Source: JAADEM01 sp965371855
Lineage (GTDB): Bacteria; Bacteroidota; Bacteroidia; Bacteroidales; Marinilabiliaceae
Assembly: GCA_965371855.1 (NCBI GenBank)
Contig: CBDUZZ010000016.1
Location: forward strand, 5,683-69,682
Length of the DNA stretch: 64,000 bases
Reading direction: 5' to 3'
Each line of letters starts with the position of its first letter. The stretch's first letter is position 1. The translations under genes were made by a program, and so were the position numbers. Shown in pieces: positions 53,940 to 62,051 of this stretch. A model generated the notes under the pieces. It was not told where the DNA came from and did not search any database. It saw only the letters and a program-made list of their open reading frames with translations.

Positions 53940-54176
53940 CTATTTTTTTAGAATAAGAAAACGAAATACACCACCATCAAGTTCATCTTCACGAATTATA
54001 GAATTTCCGGTTTTATTGCACCATTTAGGTAAATCAGATTTTGTTCCCGGGTCAGTTCCCAACATTTCCAGAACATCACCGGAGTTTAATCCTTTGAATG
54101 CTTTTGCTAATTTCATCATAGGCATAGGACATGATAATCCTTTGCAGTCTAAGGTTTGATCAATTTTATTTTCCAT
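53940..54176 (-). CDS. TusA-family sulfur carrier protein (first copy)
   Basis: A 78-residue TusA protein with the canonical LDCKGLSCPMPMMKLAKAF motif: Cys16 is the persulfide-carrying residue and Cys11 lies close by. The middle part (SGDVLEMLGTDPGTKSDLPKWCNKTGN) is well conserved. It is the first gene of the minus-strand sulfur cluster and directly precedes the YeeE-type transporter, a pairing in which TusA takes the imported sulfur. The 315-base gap ahead of it is shared with the divergent Crp/Fnr gene. Confidence 0.93.
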   Translation of the reverse strand: MENKIDQTLDCKGLSCPMPMMKLAKAFKGLNSGDVLEMLGTDPGTKSDLPKWCNKTGNSIIREDELDGGVFRFLILKK

Positions 54177-54341
54177 AACTTTTTTATTTAAGTATTAAGC
54201 AATTTCTACGGTACAAATATTTGAATAATGGAAGACTTTTTAAAGAAATTTGATATGCTCTATTTTGTACATTCTTATGATACTAAACCTGCCTAATATT
54301 GATGCAGATTTATTTCTTATTGATTCAAAATTCATTAAATA

Positions 54342-54355
54342 TTGATACAGATCAG
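54342..54355. promoter_or_regulatory. FNR-type operator candidate
   Basis: TTGATACAGATCAG matches TTGAT-N4-ATCAA at nine of ten fixed positions. It lies midway between the divergent Crp/Fnr-family gene and the sulfur cluster, 166 bases from the first gene of the cluster and 137 from the regulator. The FNR specificity of the regulator has not been shown. Confidence 0.5.
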
Positions 54356-54460
54356 GTTTATTATTGATGTGTGAAAATGAATGCTTTCAAATGTATTGTT
54401 AATTAGAAGCTTAGATTTTCATAAATGATTTTATTCATAACCAGATGTCAAATAAATATT

Positions 54461-54468
54461 TACCTTTG
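54461..54468 (+). promoter_or_regulatory. -7 promoter box of the Crp/Fnr-family gene
   Basis: TACCTTTG matches TAnnTTTG, 23 bases before the ATG at 54492. No -33 TTTG is seen at the expected distance, which would fit a promoter that needs an activator. Confidence 0.5.
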
Positions 54469-54491
54469 CAACGAAAAGAGATAAAACGATT

Positions 54492-55187
54492 ATGACACAA
54501 GGTTCTAGAATAAACAGTTGCACAGTTGGTTTAGAAAGATGTACTTGCTTTGATGTGCTTACTAAAGAACAAACAGAACTAATTGAAAACAATTTAGTTG
54601 AAGTTGAATTTAGCAAAGGAGAAAAAATCTGCAAACAAGGGACTTTTGCAACGCATGTTATATACTTAACTAAAGGACTTGTAAAGGTTCATATGGATGG
54701 AACGCAGGGTTCATTAATTTTGAAGATAATCCCGGATGAACATTTAATTGCGCTTACTGCTCTTTTTGACGGGAACAATGTTTTTCCATATTCCGTAACA
54801 GCATATGTTGACTCGAAGGTTAAATTGATTGATATTTCAGTATTCAGGAAGATATTAAATGAAAATGCAACATTTGCAACTGAAGTTATTAATACTCTTA
54901 ACTCAAACACCCTTCAAACATTCGGGAGGTTTTATTGCTTAACTCTTAAGCAAGCTTATGGTAGATTAGCAGATACAATTTTATGCCTTTCGGAAAGAAT
55001 ATATAAACAACAAAATTTTGAATTACTCCTAACGAGAAAAGAACTTGCGGAACTTTCAGGTATGACTACGGAGAATGTTATTAGAATGCTTAAAAAATTC
55101 CGGGAAGATGGCTTAATTGAGATGAACGGGAAAACAATAAAAATAAAAAATATAAAACTATTAAGGAAGATAAGTGATTATGGGTAA
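54492..55187 (+). CDS. Crp/Fnr-family transcription regulator with N-terminal cysteines
   Basis: A 231-residue regulator. Residues 25-140 form the cyclic-nucleotide-binding-like beta roll (FSKGEKICKQGTFATHVIYLTKGLVKV), then a dimer helix and a C-terminal helix-turn-helix (LLTRKELAELSGMTTENVIRMLKKFREDGLIEM). Three cysteines cluster at the N-terminus (C10, C17, C19, in NSCTVGLERCTCF) with a fourth at C47, which recalls FNR-type iron-sulfur sensors and could also serve persulfide sensing. It is divergent from the sulfur cluster with FNR-type sites between, so it is the probable regulator of that cluster. Confidence 0.9.
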   Translation: MTQGSRINSCTVGLERCTCFDVLTKEQTELIENNLVEVEFSKGEKICKQGTFATHVIYLTKGLVKVHMDGTQGSLILKIIPDEHLIALTALFDGNNVFPYSVTAYVDSKVKLIDISVFRKILNENATFATEVINTLNSNTLQTFGRFYCLTLKQAYGRLADTILCLSERIYKQQNFELLLTRKELAELSGMTTENVIRMLKKFREDGLIEMNGKTIKIKNIKLLRKISDYG

Positions 55188-55189
55188 GT

Positions 55190-55324
55190 AGTGTCTGCTA
55201 GAAAACCATATGGATATTCATCAAACGTCATTGCGAACGAAGTGAAGCAATCTGTAATTATGGAGATTGCTTCGTCGTTCCTCCTCGCAATGACGTACAA
55301 ATATTTAGTTTTTTTGCAGAAACT
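55190..55324. repeat. MITE-like element, CATTGCGA family, copy C
   Basis: Ends AGTGTCTGCTAGAAAAC (55190-55206) and GTTTTTTTGCAGAAACT (55308-55324) pair imperfectly. The inner core has CGTCATTGCGAACGA facing TCGTTCCTCCTCGCAATGACG with AGATTGCTTC between. It begins three bases after the Crp/Fnr gene and may act as its terminator. Confidence 0.8.
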
Positions 55325-55410
55325 TAATAAGAGTTTAAGAATGTAATATTAAATTGCAACAATGAATTAAATTAACCACAAACAACTTACCATTAACAAC
55401 TACAAATACC

Positions 55411-55418
55411 TATCTTTG
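55411..55418 (+). promoter_or_regulatory. -7 promoter box of uvrA
   Basis: TATCTTTG is a full match to TAnnTTTG, 22 bases before the GTG start of uvrA. The -33 region is not clear. No LexA-type operator was recognised. Confidence 0.5.
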
Positions 55419-55440
55419 CACGTTCTAAAAAAAGAGCGAG

Positions 55441-58308
55441 GTGAAGGCATCAGCAAAAGAGATTACAGAAGGCGCAAAACTGTTTAAAGAGCAGGAACAG
55501 ATTAATGTTTACGGGGCTCGTGTACACAATCTTCAAAACATAGACATATCAATACCACGAAACAAACTGGTAGTTATTACCGGATTGAGTGGTAGTGGTA
55601 AATCTTCATTAGCTTTTGATACTATTTATGCAGAAGGACAAAGACGCTACTTAGAAACTTTTTCGGCCTATGCCCGCCAATTTCTCGGAAACATGGAGCG
55701 ACCTGATGTGGACAAGATAACAGGGTTGAGTCCGGTTATTTCGATAGAACAAAAAACCACCGGCAAAAACCCTCGCTCAACAGTTGGTACCATAACAGAG
55801 ATATATGATTTTCTGAGACTTCTGTACGCTCGTGCCGGAGAAGCTTTTTCGTATGTAACAGGCGAAAAAATGGTGAAGTACACAGACGAACAGATACTGA
55901 ACCTCATCATTGAAAATTTCGATGGCAAAAAGGTTTATATCTTATCACCTCTTGTAAAAGGAAGGAAAGGTCACTACAAAGAACTTTTTGAACAGGTACG
56001 CAGAAAAGGCTTCCTTCATGTGCGCGTTGATGGTGAGATAAAAGAGGTTGTTCACGGCATGAGAGTTGACAGGTATAAAAATCATTTCATTGAAATAGTC
56101 ATCGATCGTGTTGCTGTAAAAAATAGTGACACAAAGAGGCTGAAAGAGTCAATCAATCTGGCCATGCAACACGGCAAAGGCATTATGATGCTGGTTGATA
56201 AAGAAACAGATGAAGTAAGGTATTTCAGCCGTCAGCTTATGTGTCCTACCTCAGGCATTTCGTACAACGAACCGGCCCCTCACTCTTTCTCTTTCAACTC
56301 ACCGCAAGGCGCATGTAAAAAATGCAAAGGCCTGGGAAATGTCGATGAGATAGATTTTGACAAGATTATACCTGATACTTCGGCTAATATTAGGACAGGA
56401 GGTATTGCTCCCCTCGGGAAATACAAGAACAATCTTATCTTTTGGCAAATCGAAGCTATTGGAGAGAAGTACGGTTTTACTGTTAACATGGCAATAAAAA
56501 ATATTCCGGAGGAGGCACTTGATGTTATCCTGCATGGCTCAAGTGAACCTATAACATTAAAAAATACCCCGCTTGGTATAACATCAAACTATTACCTCAG
56601 TTTCGATGGTGTTATTAAATACATTATCGACCAAAAGGCTAATGACACATCAATGAAAGCCAGGAAGTGGGCAAACCAGTTTATCAGACACACAACTTGT
56701 AGTGAATGTGAGGGCCAGAGGTTGAATAAAGAAGCATTGCATTTCAAAATTGACAACACAAATATTGCCATACTGGCAAACATGGATCTGCGTCAACTGA
56801 ATATGTGGCTAACAAACCTTGAAGAGAGACTGACAGAGAAGCAAAAAAAGATTGGCAAAGAAGTACTGAAAGAGATACGAAGCAGACTGAACTTCCTGCT
56901 TGATATGGGACTGGACTACCTGTCCCTTAACCGACCATCTATGAGTCTGTCGGGTGGAGAGAGTCAGCGCATCAGACTGGCTACACAGATAGGCTCACAG
57001 CTTATTAATGTGTTGTATATTCTTGATGAACCCAGCATAGGGTTACACCACCGCGACAACCATAAACTTATAAACTCTCTGAAACAACTGCGCGATACGG
57101 GAAATTCTGTTCTAGTGGTTGAACACGACAGGGACATGATGATGTCAGCCGATCAGGTTATTGACATGGGACCCTTTGCAGGCCGTCATGGTGGCGAAGT
57201 AGTTGCACAAGGCACTCCGTTAGAACTACTACAACAGAATTCGCTGACGGCAAAATATCTTAATCGAAAGAAGCGTATTAAAATACCGGAAAACCGCAGA
57301 AAAGGTTCAGGCAAGAAACTTACCATAACCGGTGCTACCGGTCATAACCTTAAAAATGTTACTGTATCATTCCCATTAGGAAAGCTTATTTGTGTTACCG
57401 GAGTGTCAGGTAGTGGTAAATCAACGCTGGTAAACGAAACTTTATATCCCATTCTGAACCAAAGCTTTTACCATGCCGTTAAAGATCCTCTTCCTTATAA
57501 AAATGTAAAAGGGCTTGAGCATATTGATAAAGTTGTGGATGTTGACCAGTCACCTTTGGGTAGAACTCCTCGTTCAAACCCCGCAACATACACAAAGATA
57601 TTTGACGAGATAAGAAAACTTTTTGCAGAACTGCCTGAAGCAAAGATCAGAGCCTACAAGCCCGGAAGATTCTCCTTCAATGTGGTTGGTGGACGATGTG
57701 AAACATGCAAAGGAGGAGGTGTACAGATTATTGAAATGAATTTTCTGCCTGATGTGATGGTAAAATGCCCTGAATGCCATGGGAAAAGGTATAATCGTGA
57801 AACACTGGAAGTGCGGTTTAAAGGAAAATCTATTAGCGATGTACTTAATATGACAATTAATCAGGCAGTGGCGTTTTTCAACTCATTCCCTTCAATTCAC
57901 CGCAAGTTAAATACGCTTCAGGATGTTGGATTAGGCTATGTCACTTTAGGCCAGCCATCCACAACGCTATCGGGAGGTGAGAGTCAGCGTGTCAAACTGG
58001 CCGCAGAACTGGCTAAAAAAGATACCGGTAAAACCATCTACATACTTGATGAGCCTACCACCGGTCTTCATTTCGAAGATATTCGGGTTTTACTTGGTGT
58101 GCTAAATAGTTTAGTTGATAAAGGCAATACGGTAATTATCATTGAACACAACATGGATGTTATCAAAACTGCTGATCACATTATTGATATTGGAAAAGAA
58201 GGTGGTACGCTTGGAGGAGAGATTATTTGCGAAGGAACACCCGAAAAGGTAGCGTTGTGTAAAGATAGCTATACAGCTAAATACTTGCAGGAAGAGTTGG
58301 GGGTATAA
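55441..58308 (+). CDS. uvrA: Excinuclease ABC subunit A (UvrA)
   Basis: A 955-residue protein of full UvrA length. It carries two ABC-type ATPase halves: Walker A GLSGSGKSSLAFDT and GVSGSGKSTLVNETLY, signatures LSGGESQRIRLATQIG and LSGGESQRVKLAAELA, and zinc-binding CxxC pairs in CKKCKGLG and CETCKGGG...CPECHGKRYN. UvrA finds bulky DNA lesions and loads UvrB in nucleotide excision repair. The start is GTG at 55441 behind a good -7 promoter box; the first 20 residues are poorly conserved, so a slightly later start cannot be excluded. It forms its own unit. Confidence 0.97.
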   Translation: MKASAKEITEGAKLFKEQEQINVYGARVHNLQNIDISIPRNKLVVITGLSGSGKSSLAFDTIYAEGQRRYLETFSAYARQFLGNMERPDVDKITGLSPVISIEQKTTGKNPRSTVGTITEIYDFLRLLYARAGEAFSYVTGEKMVKYTDEQILNLIIENFDGKKVYILSPLVKGRKGHYKELFEQVRRKGFLHVRVDGEIKEVVHGMRVDRYKNHFIEIVIDRVAVKNSDTKRLKESINLAMQHGKGIMMLVDKETDEVRYFSRQLMCPTSGISYNEPAPHSFSFNSPQGACKKCKGLGNVDEIDFDKIIPDTSANIRTGGIAPLGKYKNNLIFWQIEAIGEKYGFTVNMAIKNIPEEALDVILHGSSEPITLKNTPLGITSNYYLSFDGVIKYIIDQKANDTSMKARKWANQFIRHTTCSECEGQRLNKEALHFKIDNTNIAILANMDLRQLNMWLTNLEERLTEKQKKIGKEVLKEIRSRLNFLLDMGLDYLSLNRPSMSLSGGESQRIRLATQIGSQLINVLYILDEPSIGLHHRDNHKLINSLKQLRDTGNSVLVVEHDRDMMMSADQVIDMGPFAGRHGGEVVAQGTPLELLQQNSLTAKYLNRKKRIKIPENRRKGSGKKLTITGATGHNLKNVTVSFPLGKLICVTGVSGSGKSTLVNETLYPILNQSFYHAVKDPLPYKNVKGLEHIDKVVDVDQSPLGRTPRSNPATYTKIFDEIRKLFAELPEAKIRAYKPGRFSFNVVGGRCETCKGGGVQIIEMNFLPDVMVKCPECHGKRYNRETLEVRFKGKSISDVLNMTINQAVAFFNSFPSIHRKLNTLQDVGLGYVTLGQPSTTLSGGESQRVKLAAELAKKDTGKTIYILDEPTTGLHFEDIRVLLGVLNSLVDKGNTVIIIEHNMDVIKTADHIIDIGKEGGTLGGEIICEGTPEKVALCKDSYTAKYLQEELGV

Positions 58309-58417
58309 CATGCAGATAATATTAATATTCCAATAGCTCAACAAATATGTAATTTTGTCGTATATACTCGCCATTTATACGTATATTTGGCGATTACGAT
58401 CACCATAATTACAATTA

Positions 58418-59563
58418 ATGATAAAAAGAACTCTTCACTTAGTTATTGATAAATATCTTTTCACAGGAAAAACTATTCTTTTACTTGGCCCAAGACAAGT
58501 TGGTAAAACAACCCTGTTGAAAGAAATCTCAAAACAAAGAAACAATGAAGTTATTTGGCTAAATGGCGATGATGTTGACGACCGTACTTTTCTAAACGGA
58601 ATAAGCAGTCTTAAAGCCAAAACTCTTTTCCCTACCAGTTCTTTTATAATTATTGACGAAGCTCAAAGATTGGAAAATGCAGGGTTAACGTTAAAAATAA
58701 TCCATGACTCATGTGAAAACATCCAGCTAATAGCCACCGGCTCAAGCTCTTTTGAGCTGACTGACAAAATCAAAGAATCAATGACAGGACGAAAATGGAG
58801 TCTCAAACTCTATCCTATTTCCTTAGAAGAACTGATTGAACACTCCGGACTTATAGATGTTATCAGAACTCTTGAAACAAGAATGATTTATGGTTCATAT
58901 CCTGAAGTAATAAACAATCCTTCACATGAGAATGAAATATTAACAGAGTTAGTAACCGACTATCTCTATAAAGATGTATTTACCTTAAAAGATGTAAGGA
59001 AACCTGATGTGTTAGAAAAACTAGTACAAGCCCTTGCTTTTCAAATCGGGAATCAGGTTTCATCCCGTGAACTTGCCAATTTGATAAAAATTGATAAAGA
59101 AACTGTTGACAGATATATTTATTTGCTGGAGGAGGCCTATATTATTTTCAGACTGAATTCATTTTCGCGAAATTTAAGAAACGAGTTAAAACGTTCAAAA
59201 AAAATATACTTTTATGACACAGGGATAAGAAATGCTGTCATCAACCAGTTTAACCCTTTGTCATTAAGAAATGATACCGGCGCATTGTGGGAAAATTTCA
59301 TGATCTCTGAACGGATAAAAGCACTTGAATATGGTCAACATTACAGAAACAGATATTTCTGGCGGACTTCAAGGCAACAGGAAATAGATTATATTGAGGA
59401 GTATGACGGGAAAATATTAGCTTATGAGTTTAAATGGAATGCAGATAAAAAAGTAAGAGTTCCTTTGCCTTTCAAAAAAGCTTACCCCGAGGCTTCGTAT
59501 ACAATAGTGAATAAAGACAATTTTTACGAGTTTGTAAAAATAGCTCAACCAACTAAAAGCTGA
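58418..59563 (+). CDS. AAA-type ATPase with DUF4143 domain
   Basis: A 381-residue protein. Walker A LLGPRQVGKTTLLKEI near residues 20-35, Walker B FIIIDEAQRLE, an ATGSSSFEL sensor-like motif, the linker GSYPEVINNP and the C-terminal DUF4143 domain with the nuclease-like features DTGIRNAV, ALWENFMISER and QQEIDYIEEYDGKILAYEFKW. The last part resembles the PD-(D/E)XK fold (D...E-x-K). The function of this very common prokaryotic family is unsettled. It may be a mobile or toxin-like module. Five bases separate it from the next gene. Confidence 0.85.
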   Translation: MIKRTLHLVIDKYLFTGKTILLLGPRQVGKTTLLKEISKQRNNEVIWLNGDDVDDRTFLNGISSLKAKTLFPTSSFIIIDEAQRLENAGLTLKIIHDSCENIQLIATGSSSFELTDKIKESMTGRKWSLKLYPISLEELIEHSGLIDVIRTLETRMIYGSYPEVINNPSHENEILTELVTDYLYKDVFTLKDVRKPDVLEKLVQALAFQIGNQVSSRELANLIKIDKETVDRYIYLLEEAYIIFRLNSFSRNLRNELKRSKKIYFYDTGIRNAVINQFNPLSLRNDTGALWENFMISERIKALEYGQHYRNRYFWRTSRQQEIDYIEEYDGKILAYEFKWNADKKVRVPLPFKKAYPEASYTIVNKDNFYEFVKIAQPTKS

Positions 59564-59568
59564 TAAAC

Positions 59569-61233
59569 ATGAAACATATCCTTATAAAATGCCTTAACAC
59601 AAACGAAATAAAAGAGTTTAAAAGAGGAACTACACTTCTTGAAATAGCTGATGTCTTTAACATTAAGTTACCCAACCCTATTTTGGGAGCGATGGTTAAT
59701 AATAATCTGGCAGAACTCTCTTTTGAAGTTTATCATCCAAAAAATATTGAATTCATTGACATTACTCATCCTGACGGGATGCGCATGTATTTGAGAAGCC
59801 TGACTTTTGTGCTTTACAAAGCTGTTGAAGAGATTTTGCCGGGAGCAAAATTACGGGTAGAGCACTCCATATCGAAAGGTATATTTTGTAAGTTGACTAA
59901 TGTTGAAGAGGAACCTTCGATACGGGATATTTTTAGAATAGGAAACCGCATGAGAGATATTATTGAAAATGATCTGCCATTTATTAGAAAGGAAAAAGAA
60001 ACCGGTGAGGTGATTAAGATACTGGAAAAACATGGTGTGCATGATAAAACGTCACTTGTAAAAGACAGAGGTCAGGTTTATTCTTCCTATTATAAACTCG
60101 ATGGACATATAGATATGTTTTACGGATACCTTGTTCCATCTACCGGTTACCTTCAGGTGTTCGACTTGAATAAATATTACAACGGTATGTTGTTGCAACT
60201 TCCCAAAAAAAATAACCCTAAAGGAGTAGAAGATCTTATAATTCAGGATAAGATGTTTGAGATATTCCAGGAATTTGCCGAGTGGAACAAGGTATTGAAT
60301 ATCACAAACCTGAGCGATCTTAATGAGGCTTCGCGTAACGGTAATGCCGAAACATTGATTAAAGTTTCAGAAGCATTACATGAAAAAAAGATAGCCCAAA
60401 TAGCTGATATAATTAATTCAAAAAAAGAAGACATTAAGATTGTACTTGTCAGCGGTCCCTCATCAAGTGGAAAAACCACTTTCAGTAAGCGATTGGCTAT
60501 CCAGATGTTGGTATCAGGCATTAGGCCCCTTACATTGTCACTTGACAACTATTTTGTTGACAGGGAGAAAACTCCTCTGGACGAAGATGGGGAATATGAT
60601 TTTGAAACTCTGGAAGCACTTGATGTCGTTCAGTTTAACGAAGACCTTAACAGGTTACTGGCAGGCGAAAAAGTTGATGTTCCTAAATTCTCCTTTGAAA
60701 CAGGGAAAAGATTTTACGATGGCGAAACAATGCAAATGTCGCCTGAAAACATATTAGTCATAGAGGGTATTCACGGATTAAACCCTAAGCTGACATATCT
60801 CATTCCACAGGAGGCAAAATTTAAAATATATGTTTCGGCACTTACATCTGTAAATATGGATGACCACAACCGTATACCTTCTACCGATAACAGGTTAGTG
60901 CGTCGGATAGTACGTGATTACAAATACCGGAAATATTCTGCTGAAAACACAATTGGCCGCTGGCCTAGTGTAAGACGCGGTGAGGAGAAGCATATCTTCC
61001 CATTTCAGGAAGAGGCAGATATAATGTTTAACACAGCTCTGTTATACGAACTGGCTGTTCTGAAACCCGTGGCCGAACATATCCTGTTGGAAGTAAGACC
61101 CGACTCGAAACAACATGCCGAAGCAACACGCCTGTTGAATTTTTTCAGCTACTTTAAACCGATAAACGACAAAGAGATACCACCAACCTCTATTGTTAGA
61201 GAGTTTCTGGGTGGCAGTAGTTTTGTTTACTAA
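59569..61233 (+). CDS. TGS-domain nucleoside (uridine) kinase family protein
   Basis: A 554-residue protein. The N-terminal 60 residues resemble a TGS/ubiquitin-like domain, residues 60-200 resemble the second additional domain of threonyl-tRNA synthetase (GMRMYLRSLTFVLYKAVEE), and residues 285-500 form a uridine-kinase-like P-loop domain with VSGPSSSGKTTFSKRL near 295, LSLDNYFVDRE and ILVIEGIHGLNP. Members of this fusion family phosphorylate nucleosides; the role of the TGS part is not clear. It is typical of Bacteroidota and Firmicutes. Five bases from the ATPase gene, it could be co-transcribed. Confidence 0.9.
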   Translation: MKHILIKCLNTNEIKEFKRGTTLLEIADVFNIKLPNPILGAMVNNNLAELSFEVYHPKNIEFIDITHPDGMRMYLRSLTFVLYKAVEEILPGAKLRVEHSISKGIFCKLTNVEEEPSIRDIFRIGNRMRDIIENDLPFIRKEKETGEVIKILEKHGVHDKTSLVKDRGQVYSSYYKLDGHIDMFYGYLVPSTGYLQVFDLNKYYNGMLLQLPKKNNPKGVEDLIIQDKMFEIFQEFAEWNKVLNITNLSDLNEASRNGNAETLIKVSEALHEKKIAQIADIINSKKEDIKIVLVSGPSSSGKTTFSKRLAIQMLVSGIRPLTLSLDNYFVDREKTPLDEDGEYDFETLEALDVVQFNEDLNRLLAGEKVDVPKFSFETGKRFYDGETMQMSPENILVIEGIHGLNPKLTYLIPQEAKFKIYVSALTSVNMDDHNRIPSTDNRLVRRIVRDYKYRKYSAENTIGRWPSVRRGEEKHIFPFQEEADIMFNTALLYELAVLKPVAEHILLEVRPDSKQHAEATRLLNFFSYFKPINDKEIPPTSIVREFLGGSSFVY

Positions 61234-61563
61234 ATGCAGATAGTTCGTTATTTCATAACTCCTACTGCATAAGTCGGGTTCAACAGTATGTAAAAATTCC
61301 TATCAAAAAAATATTTTGGCTCTATGTTGAATATAGTGGATAAATTCATGTTTAAGATTTTATTTGTCCGCGAATTACACTAATTAATGCGAATTCTAAA
61401 TTAGTTGTTATGTTATTTATCGAAAATAAGGCACAACTTTTATTACCCACCATATTCAACATAGACCCAATATTTTCCAATGAAAGAGAACCAAAAAATT
61501 AAGACAATCCGTCGGCTGACGGATTAGCTCGCTCTTAACAATTGCAGAAATAATACAAAAATA
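61234..61563. other. Intergenic region with a MITE-like element and hairpin
   Basis: No gene is seen. It contains the element at 61308-61476 and a hairpin AATCCGTC-GGCT-GACGGATT at 61506-61525, the latter resembling a short dispersed repeat also hinted at near 25367. Confidence 0.55.
61308..61476. repeat. MITE-like element with about 30-base terminal inverted repeats
   Basis: Left end has CTATGTTGAATATAGTGG (61322-61339) and right end CCACCATATTCAACATAG (61447-61464), matching at 17 of 18 positions. The outer flanks AAAATATT and AATATTTT extend the similarity to about 30 bases with small gaps. The interior of about 107 bases is AT-rich and has no coding sense. The size and structure fit a non-autonomous transposable element. 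Confidence 0.75.
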
Positions 61564-61923
61564 TTATTGCATATACGGTTGCCAATTAATAATTAACACT
61601 TTTTCATTATCAATTTCAAAATAGCCATACTCATAGCAAAATTTATAAACATTATCATTTTTTGTTTTGAAAGTATGGGTGTGATACCTAAAGTCGAAAC
61701 CTGATTTTACAAGATATTCTTTACGGATAGTTGTTTTTCCTTCCGGATTAAACTGTTTTAAGATTTTGCGATTTTTCCTAAGAGTCTTATTAATATCGAG
61801 CATTAACTTCTCATGTTCTCTTTTTATTTGATTATTGAATAAACTCCTACATTGATCACCACAGAATTTTTTATCCGATCTGCCAATAAATTCTTCTCCA
61901 CAATTCAGGCATTTTTGTTTCAT
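61564..61923 (-). CDS. Small zinc-ribbon protein
   Basis: A 119-residue basic protein. The first 30 residues carry a zinc ribbon: CLNCGEEFIGRSDKKFCGDQCRSLF, with Cys pairs CxxC and CxxxC. A coiled or helical linker (KREHEKLMLDINKTLRKNRKIL) and a beta-rich C-terminus (FDFRYHTHTFKTKNDNVYKFCYEYGYFEI) follow. I know similar proteins as conserved but uncharacterised Bacteroidota genes. It is divergent from the recombinase gene and shares with it a 128-base region that holds a perfect palindrome. Confidence 0.8.
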   Translation of the reverse strand: MKQKCLNCGEEFIGRSDKKFCGDQCRSLFNNQIKREHEKLMLDINKTLRKNRKILKQFNPEGKTTIRKEYLVKSGFDFRYHTHTFKTKNDNVYKFCYEYGYFEIDNEKVLIINWQPYMQ

Positions 61924-61984
61924 AATTTAAAATATTAGTCTGCAAATATACCCAAAATGAATCAATTTAATATACGGTTATATT

Positions 61985-61996
61985 CGGGTATACCCG
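61985..61996. promoter_or_regulatory. Perfect 12-base palindrome between divergent genes
   Basis: CGGGTATACCCG lies between the zinc-ribbon gene and the recombinase gene. A TATACCC half motif recurs at 61947. It could be an operator for both genes or part of a recombinase site. Confidence 0.4.
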
Positions 61997-62051
61997 GTTA
62001 TTAATATAGTTAAAAATATTATACACCTTATATTTGTTAAAAATATTTACT

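Larger units (their letters stand above)
54177..54491. promoter_or_regulatory. Divergent promoter region between sulfur cluster and Crp/Fnr gene
   Basis: No gene. The 315 bases carry a minus-strand -7-like AATATTTG (54221-54214, 7 of 8 to consensus) facing tusA, the FNR-type palindrome at 54342-54355, additional TTGAT half sites at 54299, 54319 and 54363, and the -7 box of the regulator gene. The layout suggests joint control of both directions. Confidence 0.55.

Noticed and set aside
42551..54176. Canonical dissimilatory sulfate reduction or sHdr sulfur oxidation cluster
   Set aside because: No AprAB, Sat, DsrAB, HdrB or lipoate-binding protein gene is present in the window, so neither label is justified.
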